Shown here in pieces: positions 41,655 to 52,744 of a DNA stretch of 64,000 nt. Below the pieces are notes generated by a model. The model made no database searches. It saw nothing but the letters and a program-made list of their open reading frames with translations, and was not told the DNA's origin. Numbering within the stretch: position 1 is the stretch's first letter; each line of letters opens with the position of its first letter. A program made the position numbers and the translations under genes. This DNA comes from Nymphaea colorata. Taxonomy: Eukaryota; Streptophyta; Magnoliopsida; Nymphaeales; Nymphaeaceae. The DNA lies in assembly GCF_008831285.2 (NCBI RefSeq), contig NC_045151.1, positions 2,599,544 to 2,663,543 on the forward strand. Direction: 5' to 3'.

Positions 41655-42686
41655 ATGCTTGTTTGGAGTGATGATGGCAAGGAGAGCTTTAAGGCAGGTG
41701 TAATTTTAAATAAATGTCGAAGTCAAGGTGTTAAGGAGTGGTGGCGAAGGAAGCTTTGGGTTAGTTATGCCCCTGCTAAGAGCTGCTGGCACTCTTACAT
41801 AGCCTGTGAAGGCAGACTGCCCACTCTTGATAGGATTCAGAAGATTGGAATTCATCTTGCCAACCGTTGTTCATTCTGTCATTGTGAGGAGGAGACTAAT
41901 GCCCATGTTTTAATTAACTGCAAAGTTGCTAAAGAAGTTTGGAGGTATATTGCTGCAAAGTTCGATAGAGCGAAATTTCCTCAAGGTTCAATTGCAGAAG
42001 CGTTCAAGCGTTGGCTCCAAGCGAGGATAAAGGAAAAATGGAGGCGTCGGTGCTGGAGGATGACATTTTTAATAGTTTGCTGGAAATTGTGGTGCTTTCG
42101 AAATAGATGCTTCCACGACAGCCTTCCACCCCAAGTTGGCAGGTTCAAGGAAGATGTTTGGAGGAACTGCATAGACAGCTTCTCCTCTATCAAGTGGGCC
42201 ACAGAGGATGCTATTAAGCTGAGAATCTGGACTGAAACCGGACTCAACACTGTGAACACCATTGGGGCTAATAGAGAGGGGATGTTAATTAATATTGTTA
42301 GCGCCTCCACTCGGCAGGGTCCTAAAATCACGGGATTAAGTTATGGAGATGATGGACAAATGGGTTGTGCCGTCATTATTAACGTGCGCGGTAGGATGCA
42401 CGAAGGAGAATGGACTGTCTTGGAACGCATACTTAGTTTTCATAAAGACTATGGAGGTGACTATGTTATTGTCTCCCCCACTAAAGAGTGGGTAAGGAAA
42501 ACTCGACAACAACTGGAAGGTAGAAGACTACATTTTTGCTGGAATGGGTGTCTTCAAAATGTTCACATGCGTATTACTGTAAAGCAGGGGGCTGCGACTG
42601 TTGACATAGGTCGTTTAATTATGGAACATGCCAGTGATACTCATGATTATTTTGCTGATTTGAAAATGTATATGCATAGACGGTAG
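41655..42686 (+). CDS. LINE-derived ORF with zf-RVT domain (5'-truncated)
   Basis: A continuous 343-codon frame. Residues about 25-105 match the reverse-transcriptase zinc-binding domain (zf-RVT) at the C-terminus of plant L1-type LINE ORF2. The signature is KLWVSYAPAKSCWHSYIACE, LPTLDRIQKIGI and CSFCHCEEETNAHVLINC, followed by W-rich VCWKLWCFRNRCF. The last 200 residues (with AVIINVRGRMHEGEW) may be a divergent RNase-H-like tail, but catalytic residues are not evident. No upstream endonuclease or RT domain is present, so this is a 5'-truncated insertion. The absence of stops over more than 1 kb suggests a recent insertion or retained coding. A truncated LINE would normally not be transcribed. 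Confidence 0.8.
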   Translation: MLVWSDDGKESFKAGVILNKCRSQGVKEWWRRKLWVSYAPAKSCWHSYIACEGRLPTLDRIQKIGIHLANRCSFCHCEEETNAHVLINCKVAKEVWRYIAAKFDRAKFPQGSIAEAFKRWLQARIKEKWRRRCWRMTFLIVCWKLWCFRNRCFHDSLPPQVGRFKEDVWRNCIDSFSSIKWATEDAIKLRIWTETGLNTVNTIGANREGMLINIVSASTRQGPKITGLSYGDDGQMGCAVIINVRGRMHEGEWTVLERILSFHKDYGGDYVIVSPTKEWVRKTRQQLEGRRLHFCWNGCLQNVHMRITVKQGAATVDIGRLIMEHASDTHDYFADLKMYMHRR

Positions 42687-45600
42687 GATATGGTTGTCCT
42701 CAATTTTTTGTGAAGGGTTAGGTCAATCCTTTGTGCGTATTGTTGAGGTCCTTTTTGGCCTTCCCTTGTACATATCCATTTTGTTGGAATAAAGGTAGGG
42801 GGCCTAACCCCGAAGCAAGCTCTTTACTTCAACTACAAGCTACCACGTCTCCTAAAGAAAAACTTAGCAACAAAAAGACTCTACTGGTGACACATTCATG
42901 TGGTTGGGCCTGAGTTGAAAACAAGTAAAGAGTTTTTGCAACTCAACTCGTTTAACTGCCTCTTTGGTGTTTCGCTTCACGTTTTACTAAAGGCTTGGGC
43001 TGCGTCTATTGACTCTCCTCTCATCCAGGAAACGGAGAGGCTCATTGAGCAGCTCAGGCGCGAGCCGTTCAGCCTGGAGAGATCTTCTTCTACACCTAAT
43101 CAACTGCCAAGCACCTAGGCACCAGTAAGGTGCTCTACTCGCATCCGTAAACTAAGAGTGATCTTCTCCTCCTGATTTGAAGATTGGCTGCTGGAATGTG
43201 CACAGGTGTTCGATGTTGCAATACTCAATCGTAGGAAAAACGGTGCCTCACACCGAGGCATTGAAGGTTTGATGGCGTCGCTCGTTTGGGAGGTCTGGAT
43301 GTGGAAATGCTGGCTGTTTTATTTGGAAAGCTGTGGCTCCTAAGCAACAATGTGGTTTTCACAGGTTGAATTGTGAGCAGGAGGAGTTTGGAGTTGGTTA
43401 TATTGTTTTGCGCTGTGGTTCTTCTGCGGAAAAGGAGGGATGGGCTTAAAGGTCCGTCTTCTGTGGTTTTTCTCTGCTGGTGTGCGTAGTTGTCCTTTAC
43501 TTTTCTTTTCTTTCATGTTGTTTTACTGCTGGTGCATGCGGGTTTGCCTCTTGATATTTTGTTAATGTTGATTGTCCTTAAAAATTGATTTCAGTCGAAG
43601 TTAAGCCAAAGCACCTGATGAAGCGATGAAGAGTACGTAGCACCTGCATGAATCTAGAAATCTGTCACACTTACAAGTGATATGGAAGTTCGATCATGGA
43701 AGGATCAATGCTTCCGACATAATAATAGTCTTCTTGTGCAACATCAGGTGTCTGCAATTCAATAACAAAGCCGGTGAGGTTGATATAAGTAATGCCTTAG
43801 CAGTGGCAGCAGTCGGATCCGTCCTCCTGCCATGAACTCAGCTTGCCAGGTAGGAGAAAATTCAGAATGGTGTGCTTGATCGAAGGAGTGCTGTACTCTG
43901 CTTTGAGAGGCAAAGCCCTGCAGCTACTATGGTGGAGTTGGTGTCCCCTCCGCCACAGCACAGGAGATGAGAATGGCGGCGAGCAGCTAATTAACAGGGT
44001 GGAGATGCATCTGTGCGGTAGCAACCCCATTGATGGATGAAGCATTGTTGGGTACGGGTATTATAGGGCAAAAAAAAAAACGGGTATAATATGGGAAAAA
44101 GACGGTAAATTTTTAAAAAATAAATAAATAATTCTGATAATTATTTAAAAATAAAGTAAATGAGAAATTAAAAAAAAACAGTGAAAAATGACTAGATAAG
44201 CAACAAATTAAAATTAGATAATAAAAACTAACAGTCTAACAAATGCATAACTAACAAAAGTTTTTTGCCTTTTTGGATTTATTTGGCCGTGGGATTCATA
44301 TGGGAAAACATAAAATGCAAATGCAAACATGAAAATGTAAAATATAGCCAACGTCAATGGAGTTTCGACACGATGGCTTTCTGATTTTGGGATGATGTGG
44401 GGAGGAAATGCAGATGGCAGGAGCGGTTCGTATGAGCGAAGGAATCACAGAGGGGGTAGAAGCATCACCTTGGTGATATTCGGAACCACAGAGCGCAGAG
44501 CCAACGTACAAAAATCACTCTTCTTTTTGTACGTTGCTTGATAAAAGGGTTTATGAGATTTGAGCAGGCTAACAATCATCGTCAAGCAACAGGACGCATA
44601 AGCAACGTAAGCAACACATACATGCATTGACGCATACGGCAACAAGAAAAATGCAGGGGTGTTTGAATGGAAAGGAGACTTCAACCCGAATGAAAACGAG
44701 ATGGAGACAAAGGAAGTCGAATCTCGAATGCCCTCCTCTTCAGCCGGATGAAAACGAGAAGAAGACGATCAGACTAGACGAAACCAGCCGAATGCCGAAT
44801 GCCGAATGCCTTGCTCTTCAGAGTTCAGAATAATCTCGAACGCCTCTCTGTCTCGAGCAGTCGAAGACTCACGAAGAACGGAAGAAGAACTCAGAACCGT
44901 CGAAGACTCACGAAGAAGAACTGGTCGATTTCAAGTTTTTAACCCTAAGCCCTCTTTTGCTATGTGAAAATACTCTTTTGCCACTAAAAGGTCGAACAAG
45001 TTTGAAAAAAAACAAATGTTTTAAACAATATTACAACTGTGCCATTTTCATTCTTGGACCGTTGCGAAACGAGTTTTAGACGCGTTTTATACGCATTTTT
45101 TAAAATTTGCCGTTTTTTTTAAAAAGACACGTTTTATTCCTGTTTTTTTCGGCTGAAACGTTTTTGACGTTAAATACGCATTTTTTTTAAAATAACACCG
45201 TTTTTTGTGACAATCGATGAAGCAAGGAAGAGTATGTAGCACACCATGAATCTAGGAAATTGTAAGTTTACAGGTGATGGAACAAATGAACATATATTTA
45301 AGCATAATTGCATAAGTGAAAATGAGATCATACACTGATTGAGATGGTGAACCATGTGCCTGTTTGCACGTTGATTCTATCTTAAATTAAACTACTTCCA
45401 ATAGAGCATTTGAAGGAGAATTAGTTAAGTAGATCATCGAGTGCTTAGCTTCACATTTGGACAAATTGCTCACACTAAGAAAAGAAAATGAAAAATATAA
45501 GCAAATGGCATTGCCCAAAATATCTAAAGAAAAAGAAAAAAAAACAAATTTATCTCCTCATAAAAAACACCCAAGGTCGTTTGAATGGGGCTGGAACACC

Positions 45601-45692
45601 ACGGAACAGAACGCACTATTCCGTTTTTGAGATTGCCAACACAAACGTCGGACATTGGACAATCAGGACAAACTGGACGCGGGAACGTGGGG
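42687..45692. other. Intergenic, unidentified mosaic
   Basis: The first few hundred bases are probably the LINE 3' tail. Segments near 43190-43450 and 43797-44040 are GC-richer and may be captured gene pieces, but I recognise no domain. The words around 43620-43690 (GATGAAGCGATGAAGAGTA) recur in altered form at 45213-45290. A perfect hairpin lies at 44502-44536. Short direct repeats occur near 44789 (GCCGAAT x3) and 44860-44930. Confidence 0.4.
44502..44536. repeat. Perfect 13-bp inverted repeat
   Basis: CAACGTACAAAAA and its exact reverse complement TTTTTGTACGTTG are separated by a 9-base loop. There is no adjacent gene to regulate. It could be a foldback remnant. Confidence 0.85.
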
Positions 45693-45910
45693 TATATAAA
45701 CCCACCCTGTTCCAAGGCTCTGGCCCCCGATGCTCGATCTCCCTCTCGAAGACACTCTCGAGCTCAAAACCCTCGTTCTCTCTCTCGCGCTCGAAACGCT
45801 CGAGCTCCCACTTCCCTTCCCCCTCTCACCCGCAGGCTCTTCTCCTCCGTCTCCCCTCTTTTTTCCTGCAATCCAACCTTTCTCTATCCGATTTCCCCTC
45901 TTCTCCACAG
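45693..45910 (+). promoter_or_regulatory. Candidate promoter and first exon of a lost gene
   Basis: TATATAAA at 45693-45700 is followed by a CT-rich GC-elevated leader that ends in a good donor (CCACAG|GTGAAG at 45910/45911). This is the layout of a plant promoter plus 5' exon. Downstream, within 240 bp, lies Copia-2; beyond that only a lysyl-tRNA-synthetase-like exon fragment is seen. Whether the two belong together is not shown by the sequence. Confidence 0.4.
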
Positions 45911-46148
45911 GTGAAGCTTTTCACGCACACACTATTCTTTTGCTCACTCACTCATTCTCTATCTCCATGTTACAGCCCTAATCTGTGCAAGGAATCAGCT
46001 GCAACCCTTCGGGGTGCTCACAGATATGTCTAACCTGCTCTCTCTTTCTCTCTCTCTCTCTCCCCCTCCTCTCTCCCTCCCTCCCTCTCTCTATCTGTGT
46101 GTGTGTGTTAATAGGGAGTATCTATCGTTGTTCCTCTTCTTATTCTCT

Positions 46149-46540
46149 TGTTAAGGAAGCAGAGCCAGCGAGCGAAGATCTCTCTTGATGAGGCAGAACC
46201 AGCGAAGATCTCTCTTGATAGACAACTAATCTGAATATCGAGATCCCAAATTTTTCTCTAAGGATTAGCTGCTCAAGTTTTTCTCTGGTATCTCGAGTAT
46301 GATGGCTAAGGATTTGTTATCCTTATCCCTTGCCTGTCCCCTGCCTATATAAAGAAGAGCATAACATCATTGTAACACAAGACAAACTAGTCTAATGAAG
46401 TTTGTTTCTCCTTCTTGGTGGATGTAGACAGTAATGCCGTGGATGTAGGCAGTAATGCACCACGTAATCTTGTTCTTCTCTTGCTCTTTGTCCCTCCAAA
46501 CTCTCGTTTCTGTTTCAATCCCTCTTCATGATTCTTAACA
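46149..46540 (+). repeat. Copia-2 5' LTR
   Basis: 392 bp with short inverted ends TGTTAAG/CTTAACA. It contains a local duplication of GTGGATGTAGRCAGTAATGC that is single-copy in the right LTR. Confidence 0.93.
46346..46353 (+). promoter_or_regulatory. TATA box of Copia-2 LTR
   Basis: TATATAAA within the left LTR, conserved in the right LTR near 51347. Confidence 0.65.
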
Positions 46541-46555
46541 TGGTATCAGAGCACC
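46541..46555 (+). other. Copia-2 primer binding site
   Basis: TGGTATCAGAGCACC abuts the left LTR, complementary to the initiator tRNA-Met 3' end. Confidence 0.92.
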
Positions 46556-46608
46556 ACAGGGTCAAGAGGCCACCTACTCGCCGTAAATAGAACAACTTCT
46601 GTTGGTCG

Positions 46609-46809
46609 TTAGACTTCTTGCCCTTTATCGCCACAACCTGTATCGACGACAGCAGCGTCTTGGAGCTGCTTCTCCAGCAGATTCAAGGGCTTGAGCACAT
46701 ACCCGCTGAGGAAGGTGAACCAATGAACATAATCGTTGAGAACGATTCCTGGTGACATGAGAAGCTCCGCTGCACGTCCACCCATTGTCGATGCCGCTCT
46801 GTGCGCCAT
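46609..46809 (-). other. Antisense host-like ORF in Copia-2 leader
   Basis: Between the primer site and gag, the minus strand has a 66-codon frame with host-like, GC-balanced codon use: AASTMGGRAAELLMSPGIVL, then WFTFLSGYVLKPLNLLEKQL and ending DAAVVDTGCGDKGQEV. It does not resemble any Copia protein and lies in an element region that normally is untranslated. I cannot name the family. It may be a captured host exon in reverse orientation, or a chance frame. Confidence 0.4.
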
Positions 46810-46949
46810 GGGCCTGAAGCAGCATTCTCACCGTGACAGAACGGAACGTCTGACGGCATCTCTCTCCCGTCGCTAGTTACAGACGCAGCCGAGGGAAGAG
46901 GAAGACTGCCGGCCCAACTCTAGCTAAGCAGAGATCTTGCGATAAGAGC

Positions 46950-47886
46950 AGGTGTGAGTTCTATAAACTATTCTATTCTTATTTTAAGGGTGGATCATCT
47001 GATCAAGGCAATAACACTCTTAAGATTACCTCACAACCTCTCACAGGCCCAAACTATCTAAGTTGGGCAAAAGCGGCCCAGATTGTTTCTAAGCAGTCGT
47101 TCAAAGGTGGGATACATCAATGGTGACATAAAACCACCAGAAAAAAATGATTCAAAATATCGTGAATGAGAGAGTGAAAATGACATGGTTATGTCATGGC
47201 TCATTAATTCCATGGATTCATCTGTTGCTAATCTTCTTCTTTATGTGGAGACGGCAAAGGACATTTGGGACAACTTGAAAGAAATGTTTGGTGAACAGAA
47301 CAATCTCGCCCGTGTTTATGAAATTCAAAATGAGATTGCGCAACTCGCTGTGGGAGATAAAGCTATTGCTCTCTACCTCGGCCAAATGCGTAGCCTATAT
47401 GATGAATTACTTCAGTATCGCCCAGCAACTTCTGATCCAGAAGTGTATAAAAAAAGATTTGATGAAGACAAGATCTTTAAGGTTTTGGCAGGCCTCGGAA
47501 GAGAATATGAGACTCTACACAGCCAGGTACTTAATTCCAATCCCCTGCCATCTTTTAACAGTGTGTGTCAAATGATACAACGTGAAGTGGCTCGAAGGAA
47601 AGTCATGAATGTCCCTCCAAAACTCGATGTCAATGACAACAGCAGTGACAAGATGGTGTGTTATACAAAAGGCGATAACAAACAAAGCGACTTCAAATCT
47701 GGTGGCGAAAGCTTTAGTGGCCAACGGAGTCGATCACGTGTAAAATGCACCCACTGCAAGAAAACCGGGCATACCCGAGAACGCTGTTGGGAACTTGTTG
47801 GATGTCCTACCATAGAAAAATCTTCAAGGCCACCAGATCTTGCAAACTTTGTGACTAAAGATGATCTTGAGAAATTTTTTCAGTAA
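46950..47886 (+). pseudogene. Copia-2 gag, broken
   Basis: Gag-like sequence begins near 47020 (LTGPNYLSWAKAAQI) but is broken by stops until ATG 47185. From there 233 codons are open: UBN2 domain words (DIWDNLKEMFGEQNN, YLGQMRSLYDELLQY), then a zinc knuckle (CTHCKKTGHTRERC). A TAA at 47884-47886 ends it, with the same frame continuing into the protease. Confidence 0.88.
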
Positions 47887-47958
47887 TTTGCAAAGACTAC
47901 CAACCTCCTTACATCTCAACCTGTCGGGAACTCGAATGAAGGTAAGAACTTTGCCTTA

Positions 47959-50900
47959 GTGACAATTTCTAAATGTTCACCTTGGATAATTGATTTTGGA
48001 GCCACCAATCATATAACCGGTGACCCAACAAACTTAGATGAGGTAAACAAAGGACAAGAGCAACATATTTTTACTGCAGATGGGAGTTCAATTAATGTCG
48101 ATGGCATTGGCAAAACTAGTTTTTTTGACAAAGGAATCAAGTCTACTATTTTGTATGTTCCAAAAATAAGTACCAGCTTGATATTTGTTAGCAAGATAAC
48201 TAAATCTCATATTTGCTTGGTTATTTTCTCGTCAAAGGATGTGATTTTTCAGGAACAGGGCACGAAGAAAGTGATTGGTAAAGGTCGAGAACATGGTGGT
48301 CTCTATGTCATGGATTCATGCAACGTTAGTCTTCTTACTAGTAGAAAAAATTTGAACCAGTCAAAATACAAGAAGTGGCATGCTCGTCTTGGACACATAT
48401 CAGATGGCAGTTTGCAGCGGCTTGTTCCCAACCTTGTCTCTGAACATTGGGCTTGTGATGCTTGTGAATTTGCAAAATTTACAAGGTTATCATTCCACAC
48501 TTCTAGTGAAAGGTCCTCTAATTTATTTGATTTTGTTTTCTTTGATGTTTGGGGACCTGCTCCCGAGACCTCTTATTTAGGATTCAAGTATTATGTTTCC
48601 TTCATTGATGATAAATCTAGAATGACATGGATATACTTTCTTCAGAATAAAAGTGAGGTTCCTAAGGTTTTTGAAGAATATTATAGCATGATTTTAACTC
48701 AGTATTGCATGAAAATTAAAAAACTTCGGTCTGACAATGGTGGTGAATATGTCAATGACACTCTAAAGTCATTCATGGCAAAGAAAGGCATTGAACCTCA
48801 GTACATCTGTTCAGGGACACCTCAGCAAAATGGCGTCGCTGAAAGAAAAAACCGTCAATTACTTAATATTGCTCGTGCTCTTATGATGCATATGAATGTT
48901 CCTGCTTATTTTTGGACTGATGTTGTTGCCACTGCATGTTACTTGTCTAACAGAATTCCAAATTCTAGTATAAACTATGAAATCTCTATTCAGCTTCTAC
49001 TTGATAGAAAGTGCTCTGTTCAACATTTAAAAGTTTTTGTCTGCATTCAAGACCATCTTAGAAACAAATTTGAGAACCGTGCTGTGAAATGTGCTTTTTT
49101 GGGATATTCTAGCAAAAAGAGAGGCTATAAATGCTATGATCATTTGATTGGAAAACTTTTTGTCTCTCGTGATCATAAATTTTTTGAGGAACCTTTCTTT
49201 GAGACACCAAATCAGGGGGAGAAAACCAACAATAGCTCCATGAACTCCTCAAATTTTACCACTGAACCTGAACCTATTTAACCCATCATAGATCATTTCC
49301 TCGAATCAAATATACCTACCACTCATGATATTACATCCAACTCACCTATTGAAGCTCCTCAACTTATTACTAACCCTATCGCCCTCGAAGAGCCTATCAC
49401 TTTATCCCAAGACATACTCCTAGAAAACCAACATGTGCGTCGATCATCCCGTCTTACAAGACCACCTACAGAACTCAGTGATTATTATACATATCTCTCT
49501 ACAAACCAAATCCATTCCATTGATCAATACCTAGCCCTTGAACATCTCTCCCCAACCTATAGAAACTATGTTCTCAATACTTATCTCCACATCGAACCAA
49601 AAAGTTTTGAAGAAGCCATCAAACATGTTCAGTAGAAGGAAGCCATGAAAGAAGAGTTGAATGCTCTGGAAAAAAATCAGACTTGGGATTTGGTGCCTCT
49701 TCCTGAAAGAAAAAAATTAGTTGGGAGCAAGTGGATATACAAAATCAAATACAAAAGTAATGGAACTATTGAACGGTTCAAGGCACGGCTTGTTGTAAAG
49801 GGGTTCACTCAAACTGAAGGAATTGACTACTCAGAAACATTTGCTCCAGTTGCTAAAATGAATGCTGTCAGGACTTTGTTGTCAATTGCAGCAAATAAAA
49901 ACTGGAACTTAATGCAACTAGATGTGAAAAATGCCTTCCTCAATGGAAAGCTTACTGAGGAAGTGTATATGGAAATTCCTCCCGGTGTAAACAGTCAGAG
50001 GGGCTATGTATGCAAACAAAAAAAAGCTCTTTATGGTCTCAAGCAATCTCCTCGAGCATGGTTTGCTCACCTTAGTGATGCTCTTGTTCAATGTGGTTTT
50101 AAACGGAGTTCGGCAGATTACACCATGTTTACTCGTGTTCATGAATCTAATACTACTATCCTATTGGTATATGTTGATGACATTATATTGACAGGTGATG
50201 ATGATCTTTTCATGCTTCGCGTGAAGACATTTCTTAACAAGCAGTTTGAGATCAAGGATCTAGGAGTCTTGCGGTACTTCTTAGGGATTGAAGTTGCGCA
50301 CTCAGATAAAGGTATTTTCATATGTCAGAGGAAATACATTCTTGATCTACTTAAGGAGACAGGTAACATTGGATCAAAAGCTGCCGACACACCTCTTGAA
50401 ATGAATGGCAAATTTAAAACTGATGAAGGTGATCTTGTTGAGAATGTCCAAAGTTTTCAAAAACTTGTTGAAAAACTTATTTATCTTACTGTCACCAGAC
50501 CAGACATCATGTATGCTGTCAGTCTTATAAGCCAATTCATGCACAAGCCCAGGTCTTCACATGTCGATGCTGCTCATAGAATCCTTAGGTACCTTAAAGA
50601 AACTCCCGAGACAGGAGTTTTAATGAAGAGAGGTCAGACATTAGATGTCATTGGATATTGTGATGCTGATTGGACAGACGACCCAAATGATAGGAGGTCA
50701 ACCTCTGGATACTGCACTCTTGTTGGAGGTAATCTTGTCATATGGAAGAGTAAAAAACAATCTGTGGTTGTCAGATCAAGAGCAGAAGCCGAATACAGAG
50801 CCATGACAACATGCACATGTAAACTGATATGGATTAAAGCCTTACTAAAGGATATGAATATTGAAACTAATGGACCTATGAACTTGATGTGTGACAACAT

Positions 50901-51125
50901 GGCCGCTATTTACATTGGAGCTAATCCGGTGTTTCACGAACGAACTAAGCATATAGAAGTTGATTGCCATTTCATACGAGAGAAGATCTAAGATAAAACT
51001 ATTCAAACTCTTCATGTCAAAAGCGACAAGCAATTGGCCGATATATTTACCAAAAGTTTGACAAAGGAAAAACATCAAGCTATAATTCACAAGTTGGGAC
51101 AAATAGACATCTGTGCACCAACTTG
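47959..51125 (+). pseudogene. Copia-2 pol, four in-frame stops but no frameshift
   Basis: One frame runs from gag to the polypurine tract. It includes a protease-like site with DFGATNHITG (Phe where Ser is usual), pre-integrase KWHARLGHISDGS, integrase (FDVWGPAP, SDNGGEY, PQQNGVAERKNRQ), RT (GSKWIYKIKYKSNGT, QLDVKNAFLNGKL, YVDD near 50168) and RNase H (CDADWTDDPNDRRST, AEAEYRAM, CDNMAAI). Counting the gag end, stops interrupt it at 47884, 49279, 49633 and 50989. The protein would be non-functional without suppression of all of them. Confidence 0.9.
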
Positions 51126-51135
51126 AGGGGGAGAT
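51125..51135 (+). other. Copia-2 polypurine tract
   Basis: GAGGGGGAGAT lies immediately before TGTTAAGG of the right LTR. Confidence 0.85.
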
Positions 51136-51525
51136 TGTTAAGGAAGAAGGCAGAACCAGCGAGCGAAGATCTCTCTTGATGAGGCAGAACCAGCGAAGAT
51201 CTCTCTTGGATAGGCAACTAATCTGAATATCGAGATCCCAAATTTTTCTCTTAGGATTAGCTGCTATCTCAAGTTTTTCTCTGTTATCTCGAGTATCTCT
51301 CGATGGCTAAGGATTTGTTATCCTTATCCCTCGTCTGTCCCTTGCCTATATAAAGAAGAGCGTAGCATCATTGTAACACAAGACAAACGAGTCTAATGAA
51401 GTTTGTTTCTCCTTCTTTGTGGATGTAGGCAGTAATGCCGAACCACGTAATCTTGTTCTTCTCTTGCTCTTTGTCCCTCCAAACTCTCGTTGCTCTGTTT
51501 CATTCCCTCTTCATGATTCTTAACA
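51136..51525 (+). repeat. Copia-2 3' LTR
   Basis: 390 bp, bounded TG...CA and followed by the TCTCT duplication. Relative to the left LTR it has an extra ATCTC-type insertion in two places and lacks the duplicated GATGTAG segment. Confidence 0.93.
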
Positions 51526-51701
51526 TCTCTGACTGGTGTATTCCTTTCCCAAATCGTCTATTTGGCTGCTGCTGTGTTGTTATGTGTTCTGCTGCAGTTT
51601 TATGTCAAAGTTACAAAGTTAAAGTATCAAAGACGATAAGTATGTTTCCATCTTGATGTCCAAGGATGCTTTATGAAAGCACCTCGAATCCTTTATTACA
51701 G

Positions 51702-51819
51702 ATCTGCAGGTTTGACGGATTGGCTTGAGCTATTCATTCGTGGTCGTGAACTAGGTAACACATTATCGGAATTGATAGATCCTAATTTACAGAAATCAGT
51801 TCATGAAAGACAAATGAAT
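51702..51819 (+). pseudogene. Lysyl-tRNA-synthetase-like exon fragment
   Basis: After a TTTATTACAG acceptor the frame reads AGLTDWLELFIRGRELGNTL then SELIDPNLQKSVHERQ. This resembles the class II LysRS block AGLTERFELF...GRELANAFSELTDP..QR, where the family has ERF rather than DWL. The frame stays open to 51871 but loses similarity. Flanking LysRS exons (for example the GMPP..GxGIDR motif 3) are not seen. It is best read as a relic exon; similarity is from memory of the family. Confidence 0.5.
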
Positions 51820-52686
51820 AGCTCAAACCAACAGGATCTGCAGTTCATCTTGTTTGAGCTTTTTAATTGGTAAAACTACACTTACTTTCTCTCTTTTTCG
51901 AAGAAATTGTTTTGTGTTGTCTTAGAAAATTGCCATTTTGCTTTTCCTTTCAAGAATCTCTGGTGGTAGATTTTCTAATGTTATTCTATTAAACATCCCA
52001 TGAGATTTTTTAAAGCATTGCAAATGCTCAGGTCCACCGCTGAAGCCTGTGGGGCAAATTTTACAAGCCTCCACGTGGTTCTGTGGGGGGCGTTTTCATC
52101 TTTTTTCACAAGGTCACTTTTCTTTTCTGTAAATTTACTTCAATGCTCAGGTGCGGATGTGGACTTTGTTATAAGCTTCTTAAAGGCTTACGATTAGTTG
52201 GCAATTTTTTTTTTGTACTAGTGTGAGTTGTTTTCTTTAGCTAAGCGGAAGCCGCTTTCTCTTGTTGATTTCTTGAATGCTGGATGTGTTGGTACCAATT
52301 ACAGGTTTTACTTCTTTCAAAAGATTCTTCTAATTAAAGTTTTTTACTTGTTGCAGCACCGGTTGGGGGATCTACTCGCTAGCTAATCAGAAATTCTTTT
52401 CTCAGTAGATTTCATTCCTCAGTTACCTCATCACCATTGAGAAAAATAAGCAGCCCGTTGTTAGAATTCTGAATATTTGTTTTTTTTTTATTTATGCATA
52501 TAAGAATCCACTCAAGGTTTAGTAGTAACATCCAACAAAATTATCCCAAAAGTAAGTTTATACTAAATCAACTAAAATTACTAAATCTTTTCCTTTTTCT
52601 CTTGGGTAGAAATGTTTATATCTTGGGGTCCATAGAAGACTGTTTGCTATTTTTTTTTCATTCTTTTATCTATATTTCATCTTTTA

Positions 52687-52691
<5 letters not shown>

Positions 52692-52742
<51 letters not shown>
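52692..52742. repeat. (TA)n microsatellite
   Basis: A pure TA dinucleotide tract of about 50 bp. Confidence 0.95.

Positions 52743-52744
<2 letters not shown>

Larger units (their letters stand above)
46149..51525 (+). mobile_element. Copia-2, full-length but decayed LTR retrotransposon
   Basis: LTRs at 46149-46540 and 51136-51525 start TGTTAAGGAAG and end CTTAACA. A perfect target duplication TCTCT flanks the element (46144-46148 and 51526-51530). The LTRs differ by many substitutions and several small indels, so the element is clearly older than Copia-1. A tRNA-Met primer site, gag, protease, integrase, RT, RNase H and a polypurine tract are in Copia order. Confidence 0.95.

Noticed and set aside
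42731-43118. Two short plus-strand ORFs after the LINE frame
   Set aside because: No domain was recognised and they probably belong to the LINE 3' tail and unrelated DNA.
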